DNA from: UBA1757 sp963617485
GTDB taxonomy: Bacteria; Bacteroidota; Bacteroidia; Bacteroidales; UBA1402
Assembly: GCA_963617485.1 (NCBI GenBank)
Contig: CAVEPA010000004.1
Location: 101,116-165,115 of the forward strand
Direction: 5' to 3'
DNA length: 64,000 nt
Shown: positions 52,040-59,562 of the stretch, one piece after another
Numbering within the stretch: the first letter of the stretch is position 1
Layout: each line of letters starts with the position of its first letter
Notes under the pieces: generated by a model
What the model was told of the DNA's origin: nothing
What the model saw: the letters and a program-made list of their open reading frames with translations, nothing else
Databases searched by the model: none
Position numbers and translations under genes: made by a program

Positions 52040-52047
52040 CAAAGGTA
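52040..52047 (-). promoter_or_regulatory. -7 element TACCTTTG of the his operon
   Basis: A perfect TAnnTTTG on the minus strand, 29 bp upstream of the leader-peptide ATG. The -33 region (TTTC) is not a perfect match. Transcription would begin near 52033, giving a leader of about 160 nt before hisG. Confidence 0.5.
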
Positions 52048-52085
52048 AATGATAAGTTCGAAAGTTGAAAATTTTAAGGACAAGT

Positions 52086-52116
52086 TTTGCATAACTGTTT
52101 TGATTACCTATTTTTG
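52086..52116 (+). promoter_or_regulatory. Promoter of the pycB/oadA-like gene
   Basis: TTTG (52086-52089), 19 bp, TATTTTTG (52109-52116), both perfect; 70 bp before the ATG. It is divergent from the his promoter. Confidence 0.62.
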
Positions 52117-52186
52117 TCCTATTCTTGACAGAAAACTTATATATCTGACAATCAACAAACGCCGACAACAATTTAATCCCATTGAT

Positions 52187-53977
52187 ATGAAGAAAGAAAT
52201 CCAGTTTAGTCTTGTCTATCGAGACATGTGGCAGTCTTCGGGCAAATACGTGCCCCGCAAAGACCAATTGGCAAGCATCGCACCCGTTATCGTGGATATG
52301 GGTTGCTTCGACCGCGTCGAGACCAATGGTGGTGCCTCCGAACAAGTAAACCTGCTTTACGGCGAAAATCCCAACTTGGCTGTCCGCACTTTTACCAAGA
52401 CTTTCAACGATGCCAATATCAAGACGCATATGCTCGACCGAGGCCTGAATGCCCTGCGCATGAACCCGGTTCCCGCCGATGTGCGTCAGCTTATGTATAA
52501 GGTAAAGCACGCTCAAGGTGTCGACATCACGCGTATCTTCTGCGGCTTGAACGACCCGCGCAACATCATCCCCTCCATCAAATGGGCCAAACAGGCAGGT
52601 ATGACCGCCCAGGCCACCATGTGTATGACCTACTCCGAAGTGCACACGGTTGAATACTACATCAATCTGGCCGAAACGCTTATCGAAAACGGTGCCGATG
52701 AAATCTGCCTCAAGGATATGGCTGGTATTGGGCGTCCCGTCATGTTGGGCAAGATTGTCAAGGCCATCAAGGAAAAGCATCCCGATATCATCATCCAATA
52801 TCACGGCCACACGGGCCCCGGCTTCTCTACGGCAAGCATGCTGGAAGTGGCCAAGGCCGGTTGCGATGTGCTGGACGTTGCCATGGAACCGCTCTCCTGG
52901 GGTATGGTTCATCCCGATGTCATCACCATTCAGGCTATGCTGAAAGATGCCGGTTTCCTGGTAAAGGACATCAACATGAAGGCTTATATGGAAGCCCGCC
53001 GTCTGACTCAAAGCTTTATCGACGATTTTCTTGGCTACTGGATAGACCCACGCAACTCCAAGATGACCTCACTGCTGGTAGGCTGCGGTCTGCCCGGCGG
53101 TATGATGGGCTCGCTTATGGCCGATTTGAAGGGCATGCACGCCGCCATCAACAGCAACTTGCAGAAACGTGGCGAAAAGCCGCTGAGCGAAGACGAACTG
53201 TTGGTTGAACTCTTCGACGAAGTAAAGCGTATTTGGCCGATGCTGGGAACACCTTGCTTGGTAACGCCTTTCAGCCAGTACGTCAAGAATGCCGCCCTGA
53301 TGAACCTTTTCTCCAAGAGTATGGGCGAAAAGCCTTTCAGCCGTATGGATCCGGCCATGTGGGGCATGATACTCGGCAAATCGGGCAAACTGCCAGGCAA
53401 GCTGGCTCCCGAAATCGTAGAACTGGTCAAGGAAAAGGGTTTCGAATTCTACACCGACGACCCACAGGCCCTCTATCCCGACGAGCTGCCCCGTTTCATC
53501 AAGGAGATGGAAGAACAGGGATGGGACCGCGGTCAGGACGACGAAGAACTCTTCGAGTTCGCCATGCACGAGAAGCAATACCGCGAATACAAGTCAGGCC
53601 AGGCCAAGGAACAGTTCAACAAAGACCTGCTGGAACGCATGGAAAAGGCTCAGGCCGGCAACGGCAATGCGCCTGCCAAGACCTTCTCTGCCGCCGACAA
53701 GCGCGCTATCCTGCATCCCGATGCAGAACCCATCGAGGCTCCCGTCAACGGCAAGGTGCTTTGGGAACTCGACTATAACGAACCTTCCGGCGCTCCTGTA
53801 CACGGCAAGCACTTCAACGAAAATGACTGGATGTGCGCCATTCAGGGTGCACGCGGCATCGAGAATATCCAAGCCTTTGCCAACGGCCGTATCGTAATGG
53901 TGGAAAAACAGCAAGGTCAAGTAGTGGCCAAGGGCGACACCATCGGTTGGTTCCAGGCCGACAAGGCAGAAAAATAA
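52187..53977 (+). CDS. OadA/PycB-type carboxyltransferase with degenerate biotinyl domain
   Basis: A 596-residue protein of the oxaloacetate decarboxylase alpha / pyruvate carboxylase B class, which transfers CO2 between biotin and oxo-acids. The HMGL-like TIM barrel has Asp13 (YRDMWQS), the carbamylated lysine Lys176 (EICLKDMAG) and metal-binding His206/His208 (QYHGHTGPG); the PYC/OADA conserved domain follows (about 300-500, GLPGGMMGSLMADL, LVTPFSQYVKNAALMN). The last 75 residues look like a biotinyl domain, but where the biotin motif EAMKM is expected it reads QGARG, so Arg556 appears to take the place of the lysine. No carrier, biotin carboxylase or Na+-pump subunit is adjacent. The ATG at 52187 is chosen over a longer frame beginning near the promoter. 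Confidence 0.88.
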   Translation: MKKEIQFSLVYRDMWQSSGKYVPRKDQLASIAPVIVDMGCFDRVETNGGASEQVNLLYGENPNLAVRTFTKTFNDANIKTHMLDRGLNALRMNPVPADVRQLMYKVKHAQGVDITRIFCGLNDPRNIIPSIKWAKQAGMTAQATMCMTYSEVHTVEYYINLAETLIENGADEICLKDMAGIGRPVMLGKIVKAIKEKHPDIIIQYHGHTGPGFSTASMLEVAKAGCDVLDVAMEPLSWGMVHPDVITIQAMLKDAGFLVKDINMKAYMEARRLTQSFIDDFLGYWIDPRNSKMTSLLVGCGLPGGMMGSLMADLKGMHAAINSNLQKRGEKPLSEDELLVELFDEVKRIWPMLGTPCLVTPFSQYVKNAALMNLFSKSMGEKPFSRMDPAMWGMILGKSGKLPGKLAPEIVELVKEKGFEFYTDDPQALYPDELPRFIKEMEEQGWDRGQDDEELFEFAMHEKQYREYKSGQAKEQFNKDLLERMEKAQAGNGNAPAKTFSAADKRAILHPDAEPIEAPVNGKVLWELDYNEPSGAPVHGKHFNENDWMCAIQGARGIENIQAFANGRIVMVEKQQGQVVAKGDTIGWFQADKAEK

Positions 53978-53984
53978 GCGTCTC

Positions 53985-54647
53985 TCAGAATGGACGCTCG
54001 GCATGCGGGTTGCCAGCCGGACCGAAGGTCTGGCTGGCAACCTTGTTGTTACCGCGTGCGTTGTATTCGTACACTAGCTGTATGGCGCGCTCGGTACCGC
54101 CAAGATAGGGTTGCACCAGCATAATGCCGCCACCCAAGAAAGCGCCCAAGTAAAGCGGGGTTTGTAGTTCGAGAACGATAAAGGCTATGGGGATGGCGTT
54201 CAGCAGCATCGAGAAGCAGCCCTCCCCTATGGCACCGCTGTAGAAATGTCCGCAGCCTGGCAGCAACGACAACCATTTGGCCGTTTCAGGATTTTTGGGT
54301 TTGAACGAGTCGGAACCGGTATCAGTGCCGGGGGCAATCAAGGCTGTTGCAGGCTGGCAGTTCTCACGCAGGGTCAGGACCTCGTTCCTCAGGCTGTCGT
54401 TCAGAGCATACAGGGCAATGCGGTCGAGGCTGCGCAAAGCCATATCGGGCTGCTGCAGCTGCAAATAGCACTGGGCTTTTTCCATGAGCAGCTGTGCTTC
54501 CTCCACCATAGACACGCCCTGGAAAATGCGGCGCTCGCAAGCGAGCGCCCGCGACATCTCCTGTTGTGCCGCCAAATCAACGGAAAATACGGTCGAGAGG
54601 CATATGAATATGATACAAAATCGCCTGCGTCTGCTTTTGCAATACAT
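53985..54647 (-). CDS. Exported DUF5683-like membrane protein (downstream paralog)
   Basis: A 220-residue protein. It starts with a basic N-region and a signal-like helix (RRRRFCIIFICLSTVFSVDLAAQ, about 5-27), has a helical TPR-like part (about 45-95, MVEEAQLLMEKAQCYLQLQQPDMALRSLDRI), and then two or three membrane helices beginning with LSLLPGCGHFYSGAIGEGCF (about 133-152). This PGxGxxYxG pattern is shared with the upstream gene. I chose the ATG at 54647 for the signal peptide; it overlaps the upstream gene by 71 nt in another frame. The function is unknown. Confidence 0.72.
   Translation of the reverse strand: MYCKSRRRRFCIIFICLSTVFSVDLAAQQEMSRALACERRIFQGVSMVEEAQLLMEKAQCYLQLQQPDMALRSLDRIALYALNDSLRNEVLTLRENCQPATALIAPGTDTGSDSFKPKNPETAKWLSLLPGCGHFYSGAIGEGCFSMLLNAIPIAFIVLELQTPLYLGAFLGGGIMLVQPYLGGTERAIQLVYEYNARGNNKVASQTFGPAGNPHAERPF
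54008..54042 (+). terminator. Possible terminator of the pycB-like gene, inside the next gene's 3' end
   Basis: A perfect 10-bp inverted repeat GGTTGCCAGC / GCTGGCAACC (54008-54017 and 54033-54042) with a 15-nt loop, then TTGTTGTT, 30 bp after the pycB stop. It lies within the last codons of the convergent gene. The T-run is interrupted. Confidence 0.35.
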
Positions 54648-55791
54648 GGTCCTGTAATATTTGAACGGAAAAATAACTGCCAAAAATGTTGCTGACATAG
54701 AGTATGCCCGTCAGCGAGGCAAAGGTGATGCTGCGCCAGTCTTGGGGACCCAGCTTGATTATATGCTCAGCCGTCAAGGCACCCGAAATGCCCGTCATCA
54801 AGAAAGACATCACCCCTTCCGAAAGATTGCCGGCATATACCTTGCCCAAACCTGGCACCACAGCCGAGAGCGATGCCGCCAGCCAAGGATTTTTATCGGT
54901 CAGCTTTAAACGCTCTTCGAACATCGTCTGCAAAGTCGACTGCTCAGTAGAAAGATAATGCCGACGGGATGTGTCGAAACAAGAGGCTTCTTGCCGATAG
55001 GCATCCATATCGTTGCGCAATAAGGCCAGCCCCGCTCCTTGCAGATGTCGCAACTGAGCGTATTGTTCGCCCTGATAGGAAGCCAAACAGGAATCGGCCT
55101 GAGCGTAGCAACCCAAATGCGCCAGCAAAGCCGTCTGATAAAAGAGCGCCTTGTCGTGGAAAACCGAACCGCTGTCTACCAAAGAAAAATTCGCGGCGGC
55201 CAGCTCGAGATCCTTTTGCAGGTAATGCACCCATGCCCGCATAAAATAAAGGCTGTCGGAAGGATAATAGCTCTTTTCGCTATCTATCAGAAACTGCGCT
55301 TCTTGTTTGAGTTTAAGCGAGAGCAGATATTGTGCAAAGTCGTAGTCTTCGCTGAAGTAGGTTTGCGACCTGCCGCAGGCAGCAGTGTCGAGCAGGCGGC
55401 TATAGTTGAGATGCAATGCAGCCGGAGCGGCTTTGAGCGGCAGCTGCCGACGATAGCGATAAGCATCCAGGGTTTCATGCATGTGGCCGTCGGCATCGAG
55501 CAGCTGGCTGTTGCGGCCAGCCATGCCGATACGGTTGCAGCGCAAACGGCGGTCTATGGCAATAAGGCAGGCCTTAGGGAAAGAAAATTCGCGGCAAGCC
55601 TGTACGAAATACACCTCGCAGGGCGTGTCAAAATAGCAGGCGCCGGCCAGCTGCTGGCGCAGCAGGCCCATTCCATGGGCCCAGCAAGTGCTGTCGGCCG
55701 GCGCCTGCGGCCGCACTTCACGGGCCAGCAGTTCCACAGAAAAGCCGACAAAAAGCAACAACACCACAAGCAGCCTCGACAACGCTTTCAT
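54577..55791 (-). CDS. Exported TPR-like/DUF5683-like membrane protein (upstream paralog)
   Basis: A 404-residue protein with a signal peptide (about 1-24, LLVVLLLFVGFSVELLA), a large periplasmic, cysteine-containing helical part with TPR-like repeats (about 140-280, YLLSLKLKQEAQFLIDSEK, FYQTALLAHLGCYAQADSCL), and C-terminal membrane helices starting LAASLSAVVPGLGKVYAGNLSEGVMSF (about 301-325). The last segment is clearly related to the downstream gene's PGCGHFYSG segment, so the two are tandem, diverged paralogs. It starts 3 bp after the 247-residue gene. No function is known. Confidence 0.75.
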   Translation of the reverse strand: MKALSRLLVVLLLFVGFSVELLAREVRPQAPADSTCWAHGMGLLRQQLAGACYFDTPCEVYFVQACREFSFPKACLIAIDRRLRCNRIGMAGRNSQLLDADGHMHETLDAYRYRRQLPLKAAPAALHLNYSRLLDTAACGRSQTYFSEDYDFAQYLLSLKLKQEAQFLIDSEKSYYPSDSLYFMRAWVHYLQKDLELAAANFSLVDSGSVFHDKALFYQTALLAHLGCYAQADSCLASYQGEQYAQLRHLQGAGLALLRNDMDAYRQEASCFDTSRRHYLSTEQSTLQTMFEERLKLTDKNPWLAASLSAVVPGLGKVYAGNLSEGVMSFLMTGISGALTAEHIIKLGPQDWRSITFASLTGILYVSNIFGSYFSVQILQDHVLQKQTQAILYHIHMPLDRIFR

Positions 55792-55794
55792 ACA

Positions 55795-56538
55795 CTAAGG
55801 CATTTCGCTGCGCTCGGCATCGGCAGGCACTTTAAAGTCGAACATCGCATCGTAGGTGTCCACCTGAATATTGGAATAGATATCGAGCCTGATAACAGAA
55901 TCTTTGGCTCCCAAGTAAGAAATTTCCGTCACACGGGCCGGAAAGATAAAAGACTTGCCCAGATCGTACTGGGAGTAGTATATTTTATTGATAGGCTTGC
56001 CCTTATGACTGTAAAAAGCCATAAAGATAGGCAGATAGTTTTCGTAGACAATTTCCACCTTGGCACAGTGGGAAGCAGCGTCGCTACTTTTGAAAGTCTT
56101 CTTGATGAACTTGCCATCTTCCACCGTACTGTTTTCGAGCTTGAAGCCATAGTCTTCCAAGCCCATATCCTGCGTACGGCGCTGCAGGAATAGTTGCAAA
56201 GGCTCGTCTATAGAGGCATAAACCTGTGCCTTGGCATCGTAAAGAACCTTGTTGGTTTCAGGGTCGTAGATTTCGGTGCGGCCATATTGGTCGGTAAGCA
56301 GGATATTGCGCTTGCCGTTTTCGGTGATATCCACCAGCATACGGCCATTCTGCTGGCAATAAAGATGCTTGTCCTGTTTGGTTTTCTGCCCCTTGGACAG
56401 CTGTTGCGAAAGCACATCGGCCTTAACCAAACGCTGCGCCTGCACCGGGCAGAAGGCACAAGCGGCTATAAGACAAGTAAGGATGCCTTTAAAGACATCC
56501 TTACCTGAATTTTTATGTCGGATTGCTCCTTGCATCAT
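55795..56538 (-). CDS. Unknown exported protein of a four-gene membrane cassette
   Basis: A 247-residue protein of unknown function. A hydrophobic stretch at about 19-34 (GILTCLIAACAFCPVQA) looks like a signal peptide. The mature part alternates beta-strands and turns (RMLVDITENGKRNILLTDQYGRTEIYDPETNKV, FIFPARVTEISYLGAKDSVIRLDIYSNIQV), resembling a LolA/LolB-like or similar half-barrel, but I cannot assign it. The ATG at 56538 overlaps the upstream stop (TAATG), indicating translational coupling. Confidence 0.7.
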   Translation of the reverse strand: MMQGAIRHKNSGKDVFKGILTCLIAACAFCPVQAQRLVKADVLSQQLSKGQKTKQDKHLYCQQNGRMLVDITENGKRNILLTDQYGRTEIYDPETNKVLYDAKAQVYASIDEPLQLFLQRRTQDMGLEDYGFKLENSTVEDGKFIKKTFKSSDAASHCAKVEIVYENYLPIFMAFYSHKGKPINKIYYSQYDLGKSFIFPARVTEISYLGAKDSVIRLDIYSNIQVDTYDAMFDFKVPADAERSEMP

Positions 56539-56930
56539 TACAACCACATGATGAAGTTGGGGTTGTTCAGATAAGCCGTACCGCTACCGGTAAGCAGGTC
56601 GATAAGCTCAACAACGAAGTCTATCGTAGGAATGATGTAGAAAACACCACCCAGCGTCAGGAAATACCACAAGCAGTTGATGGGTTCGGTGCCCAGAACG
56701 ATACGGTGAATACCGATGGCGGGCAGAGAGGTGAACTCCAGTAAAGCGGCAATCAGGGTTCTGGTCTGACCATCGAGGCCATCGAGAACGCCCTGGCTCT
56801 GCATTGAGGTGCTGACAGTAGCTTCAGCGAACATTTCGTTGATAGCGCTTTCATCGAGAGAATAGTTGGCTGCATTGGCCGAGAAAGTCAGTGCAAACAT
56901 TGCTACAAGAGCAATAACAATCTTCTTCAT
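56538..56930 (-). CDS. Small exported TM2-domain-like protein
   Basis: A 130-residue protein with a signal peptide (MKKIVIALVAMFALTFSANA), a short soluble part, and a TM2-like domain (about 67-112): LPAIGIHRIVLGTEPINC, a helix, then IIPTIDFVVELIDLL. The normal TM2 pattern G-x-H-R-F-Y-x-G and a helix with D is approximated by GIHRIVLG and PTIDF. It has its own promoter (56975-57004), and the next gene starts in its TAATG stop. The function is unknown. Confidence 0.75.
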   Translation of the reverse strand: MKKIVIALVAMFALTFSANAANYSLDESAINEMFAEATVSTSMQSQGVLDGLDGQTRTLIAALLEFTSLPAIGIHRIVLGTEPINCLWYFLTLGGVFYIIPTIDFVVELIDLLTGSGTAYLNNPNFIMWL

Positions 56931-56974
56931 AATAATTGATAATTAATGTTAATAAAGCGTATTGATACTTGACA

Positions 56975-57004
56975 CAAAGATATATGACTTTTTCAGATAT
57001 TCAA
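56975..57004 (-). promoter_or_regulatory. Promoter of the TM2/DUF5683 cassette
   Basis: TTG (57002-57004), 19 bp, TATCTTTG (56975-56982) on the minus strand, 44 bp before the first gene and directly after the nqrF stop, so the cassette is separable from nqr. Confidence 0.56.
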
Positions 57005-57020
57005 TTACAAAATAACTAAA

Positions 57021-58304
57021 TTATCCGCCGAAATCATCGTATTTAATCATCTCCTTGGGAACTCCCAAATTGTCAAGCATGTTGATAACAGCCTTGGACA
57101 TGGGGCCAGGACCGCACATGTAGTATTCGATTTCTTCGGGTTCCTCGTGGTCCTTGAGATAGGTTTCCCACATTACCTGATGAACGAAACCGGGAGTGTA
57201 CTTCACACCGGCGGCATCGGCAGCAGGGTCGGGACGGTCGAGAGCCAGATGGAAACTGAAGTTGGGGAATTCCTTTTCCAGATTCAGGAAATCTTGCAGA
57301 TAGAACACTTCGTTCAAGGCGCGGGCACCGTAGAAATAAGACATCTTGCGGTTGGTGGTCTTGAGCGTATGCGTCAAGTGCATAATCTGGGCACGCAGCG
57401 GAGCCATACCGGCACCACCGCCCACCCACATCATTTCGCGGGTAGAGTTGTAGATAGGATGGAACTCTCCGTAAGGGCCGCTCATGGTTACCTTGTCGCC
57501 GGGCTTCAAAGAGAAGATGTACGACGAAGCGATACCGGGCATCACTTCCTGGAAACCGACTTGTGGCTTCGGCTTGAAAGGAGGCGTTGCGATACGCACG
57601 GTCAGCATGATACGGTCGCCTTCGGCAGGATAGTTGGCCATGGAATAGGCGCGCACGGTAGGCGTGTCGTTCTGGCACTTGAGCGAGAACAGGCCGAACT
57701 TCTGCCACGAAGGCATATACTCATCGCCGATAAGGCTCTTGTCGATGTCCTTATCGTAATCCATGCTATAGGCAGGGATCTTGATTTGGGCATAAGAACC
57801 GGGCTCGAAGTTCATGTGTTCGCCGGCAGGCAAAGCCACGATAAATTCCTTGATGAAGGTAGCCACGTTCTTGTTGGAGATAACCGTGCACTCCCACTCT
57901 TTTACACCCATCACCGATTCGGGCACTTTCATCTTGATGTCGCCGCGCACCTTCACCTGGCAACCAAGATGCCAGTTGTTCTGCTGCTGCTGACGCGTAA
58001 AGAAGCCCTTTTCGGTAGGCAGCATCTCGCCGGCACCTTCGAATACCTGGCACTTGCACATACCGCAACTACCCTTGCCGCCGCAGGCGGAAGGCAGAAA
58101 AATACCGTTGTTGCTCAAAGAGGTAAGCAAGCTGCCACCCATCTCAACCTGCACATTGTTGTCGCCGTTGATGTTGATGTTTACCTTGCCCGAGGGGGTG
58201 AGTTTGGTCTTCACAAACAGAAGCAGACCCACCATAATAAGCGTCATCAACAGAAAGACGATGACAGCCAGTACTAATACTTTTATTGATATTGCTAATA
58301 ACAT
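57021..58304 (-). CDS. nqrF: Na+-translocating NADH:quinone reductase subunit F
   Basis: NqrF accepts electrons from NADH and passes them through FAD to a [2Fe-2S] cluster. The 427-residue protein has an N-terminal membrane helix (about 7-31), a ferredoxin domain with Cys74, Cys80, Cys83 and Cys115 (C-x5-C-x2-C-x31-C), the FAD motif RAYSMANYP and the NADH motif GGGAGMAPLRAQI. The C-terminal DDFGG end is typical. It is the last gene of nqrABCDEF and is 13 bp from nqrE. Confidence 0.97.
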   Translation of the reverse strand: MLLAISIKVLVLAVIVFLLMTLIMVGLLLFVKTKLTPSGKVNININGDNNVQVEMGGSLLTSLSNNGIFLPSACGGKGSCGMCKCQVFEGAGEMLPTEKGFFTRQQQQNNWHLGCQVKVRGDIKMKVPESVMGVKEWECTVISNKNVATFIKEFIVALPAGEHMNFEPGSYAQIKIPAYSMDYDKDIDKSLIGDEYMPSWQKFGLFSLKCQNDTPTVRAYSMANYPAEGDRIMLTVRIATPPFKPKPQVGFQEVMPGIASSYIFSLKPGDKVTMSGPYGEFHPIYNSTREMMWVGGGAGMAPLRAQIMHLTHTLKTTNRKMSYFYGARALNEVFYLQDFLNLEKEFPNFSFHLALDRPDPAADAAGVKYTPGFVHQVMWETYLKDHEEPEEIEYYMCGPGPMSKAVINMLDNLGVPKEMIKYDDFGG

Positions 58305-58317
58305 ACCTTAATCCTCC

Positions 58318-58935
58318 TTAGAGTTTAATACCCATGAATCCCATAAATGCCATGGCCATCAGACCTACCAGGATAAAGGTGATACCCAGACCCTTGAGTG
58401 CATCGGGAATTTTGTTATACTTCAGATGTTCGCGTACGGCAGCCAAAGTGACGATGGCCAGCATCCAGCCCAAACCGGAGCCAAGGCCGTAAACGGTAGC
58501 ATAGCCCACGTTGGGGAAAGCACGCTGCTGCATGAACAGGCAGGCACCCAAGATGGCGCAGTTAACGGCAATCAGCGGCAAGAAGATACCCAGCTGGGCA
58601 TACAAAGTGGGGCTGAAACGTTCTACCACCATTTCCACAATCTGGGTAACAGCAGCGATAAGGGCGATAAAGATAATGAAACTCAGGAAACTGAGGTCGA
58701 TAGTGGCAGCCGACTCGCCCAGCAACCATACCAGAGCGCCTTCCTGCAGCACGAAAGTATCGAGCAGATAGTTGAGAGGCACGGTGATGAGCAGCACGAA
58801 AGTAACGGCAATACCCAGACCTACAGAAGTCTTGACCGTTTTGGAAACAGCCAGATAAGAACACATACCAAGAAAGTATGCGAAAATCATGTTGTCAATA
58901 AAAATTGACTTGATAAATAAATTCAACGCTTCCAT
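58318..58935 (-). CDS. nqrE: Na+-translocating NADH:quinone reductase subunit E
   Basis: A 205-residue integral membrane subunit with six helices, homologous to NqrD and RnfA. Family segments include NMIFAYFLGMCSYLAVSKTVKTSVGLG (about 15-40) and VNCAILGACLFMQQ with the cysteine that binds a metal cluster together with NqrD. The late GLGSGLGWMLAIVTLAAVRE is typical. It overlaps neither neighbour and is 6 bp from nqrD. Confidence 0.97.
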   Translation of the reverse strand: MEALNLFIKSIFIDNMIFAYFLGMCSYLAVSKTVKTSVGLGIAVTFVLLITVPLNYLLDTFVLQEGALVWLLGESAATIDLSFLSFIIFIALIAAVTQIVEMVVERFSPTLYAQLGIFLPLIAVNCAILGACLFMQQRAFPNVGYATVYGLGSGLGWMLAIVTLAAVREHLKYNKIPDALKGLGITFILVGLMAMAFMGFMGIKL

Positions 58936-58941
58936 AAACGA

Positions 58942-59562
58942 TTATTTTTCTTGGAGGTCCTTGTTAATACTGCGGTGTACCCAAATGATGCAGCCTACAA
59001 CAATCAAAGCCATAGGAGGCATAATCATCAGACCATTGTTCATGTAGCCTGCTTCGTAGAAGGAATCGGGAATAATCTGGAAGCCCAGCAGCTTGCCCGA
59101 ACCCAGCAGTTCACGCACAAAAGCGATAATGACCAAAATAAGCGTATAACCCAAACCGTTGGCGATACCGTCCAGGAAAGAGTCGAAAGGACGGTTGCCC
59201 AAAGCGAAGGCTTCCAGACGGCCCATCAGGATACAGTTGGTAATGATTAGTCCGATGTACACCGACAACTGGCCCCAGACATCGTACACATAAGCCTTGA
59301 GGAATTGTTCGACGATGATAACCAGCGCGGCCACCACTACCAGTTGGACAATAATACGGATACGCGAGGGAATGGTATTGCGCAGCAAAGAGATGATGAC
59401 GTTGGCGAAAGCCACAACCACGGTAACCGAAATACCCATCACCAGGGCCGGCTTCATCTGGGCCGTTACAGCCAAAGACGAGCAGACACCCAATACCAGC
59501 ACAATGACAGGATTGCTCTTGCTGAGAGGTTTAACTAAAATGTCTTTTCTTTCTTTATTCAT
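58942..59562 (-). CDS. nqrD: Na+-translocating NADH:quinone reductase subunit D
   Basis: A 206-residue six-helix membrane subunit. It has SNPVIVLVLGVCSSLAVTAQMKPALVMG and ITNCILMGRLEAFALGNRPFDSFLDGIANGLGYTLIL, both NqrD/RnfE signatures, with the conserved cysteines near residues 27 and 111. NqrD and NqrE form an inverted-topology pair. Its start overlaps the nqrC stop by 8 nt. Confidence 0.97.
   Translation of the reverse strand: MNKERKDILVKPLSKSNPVIVLVLGVCSSLAVTAQMKPALVMGISVTVVVAFANVIISLLRNTIPSRIRIIVQLVVVAALVIIVEQFLKAYVYDVWGQLSVYIGLIITNCILMGRLEAFALGNRPFDSFLDGIANGLGYTLILVIIAFVRELLGSGKLLGFQIIPDSFYEAGYMNNGLMIMPPMALIVVGCIIWVHRSINKDLQEK

Noticed and set aside
52117..52186. Riboswitch in the pycB leader
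   Set aside because: The 70-nt leader has no recognisable aptamer or paired stems beyond chance.
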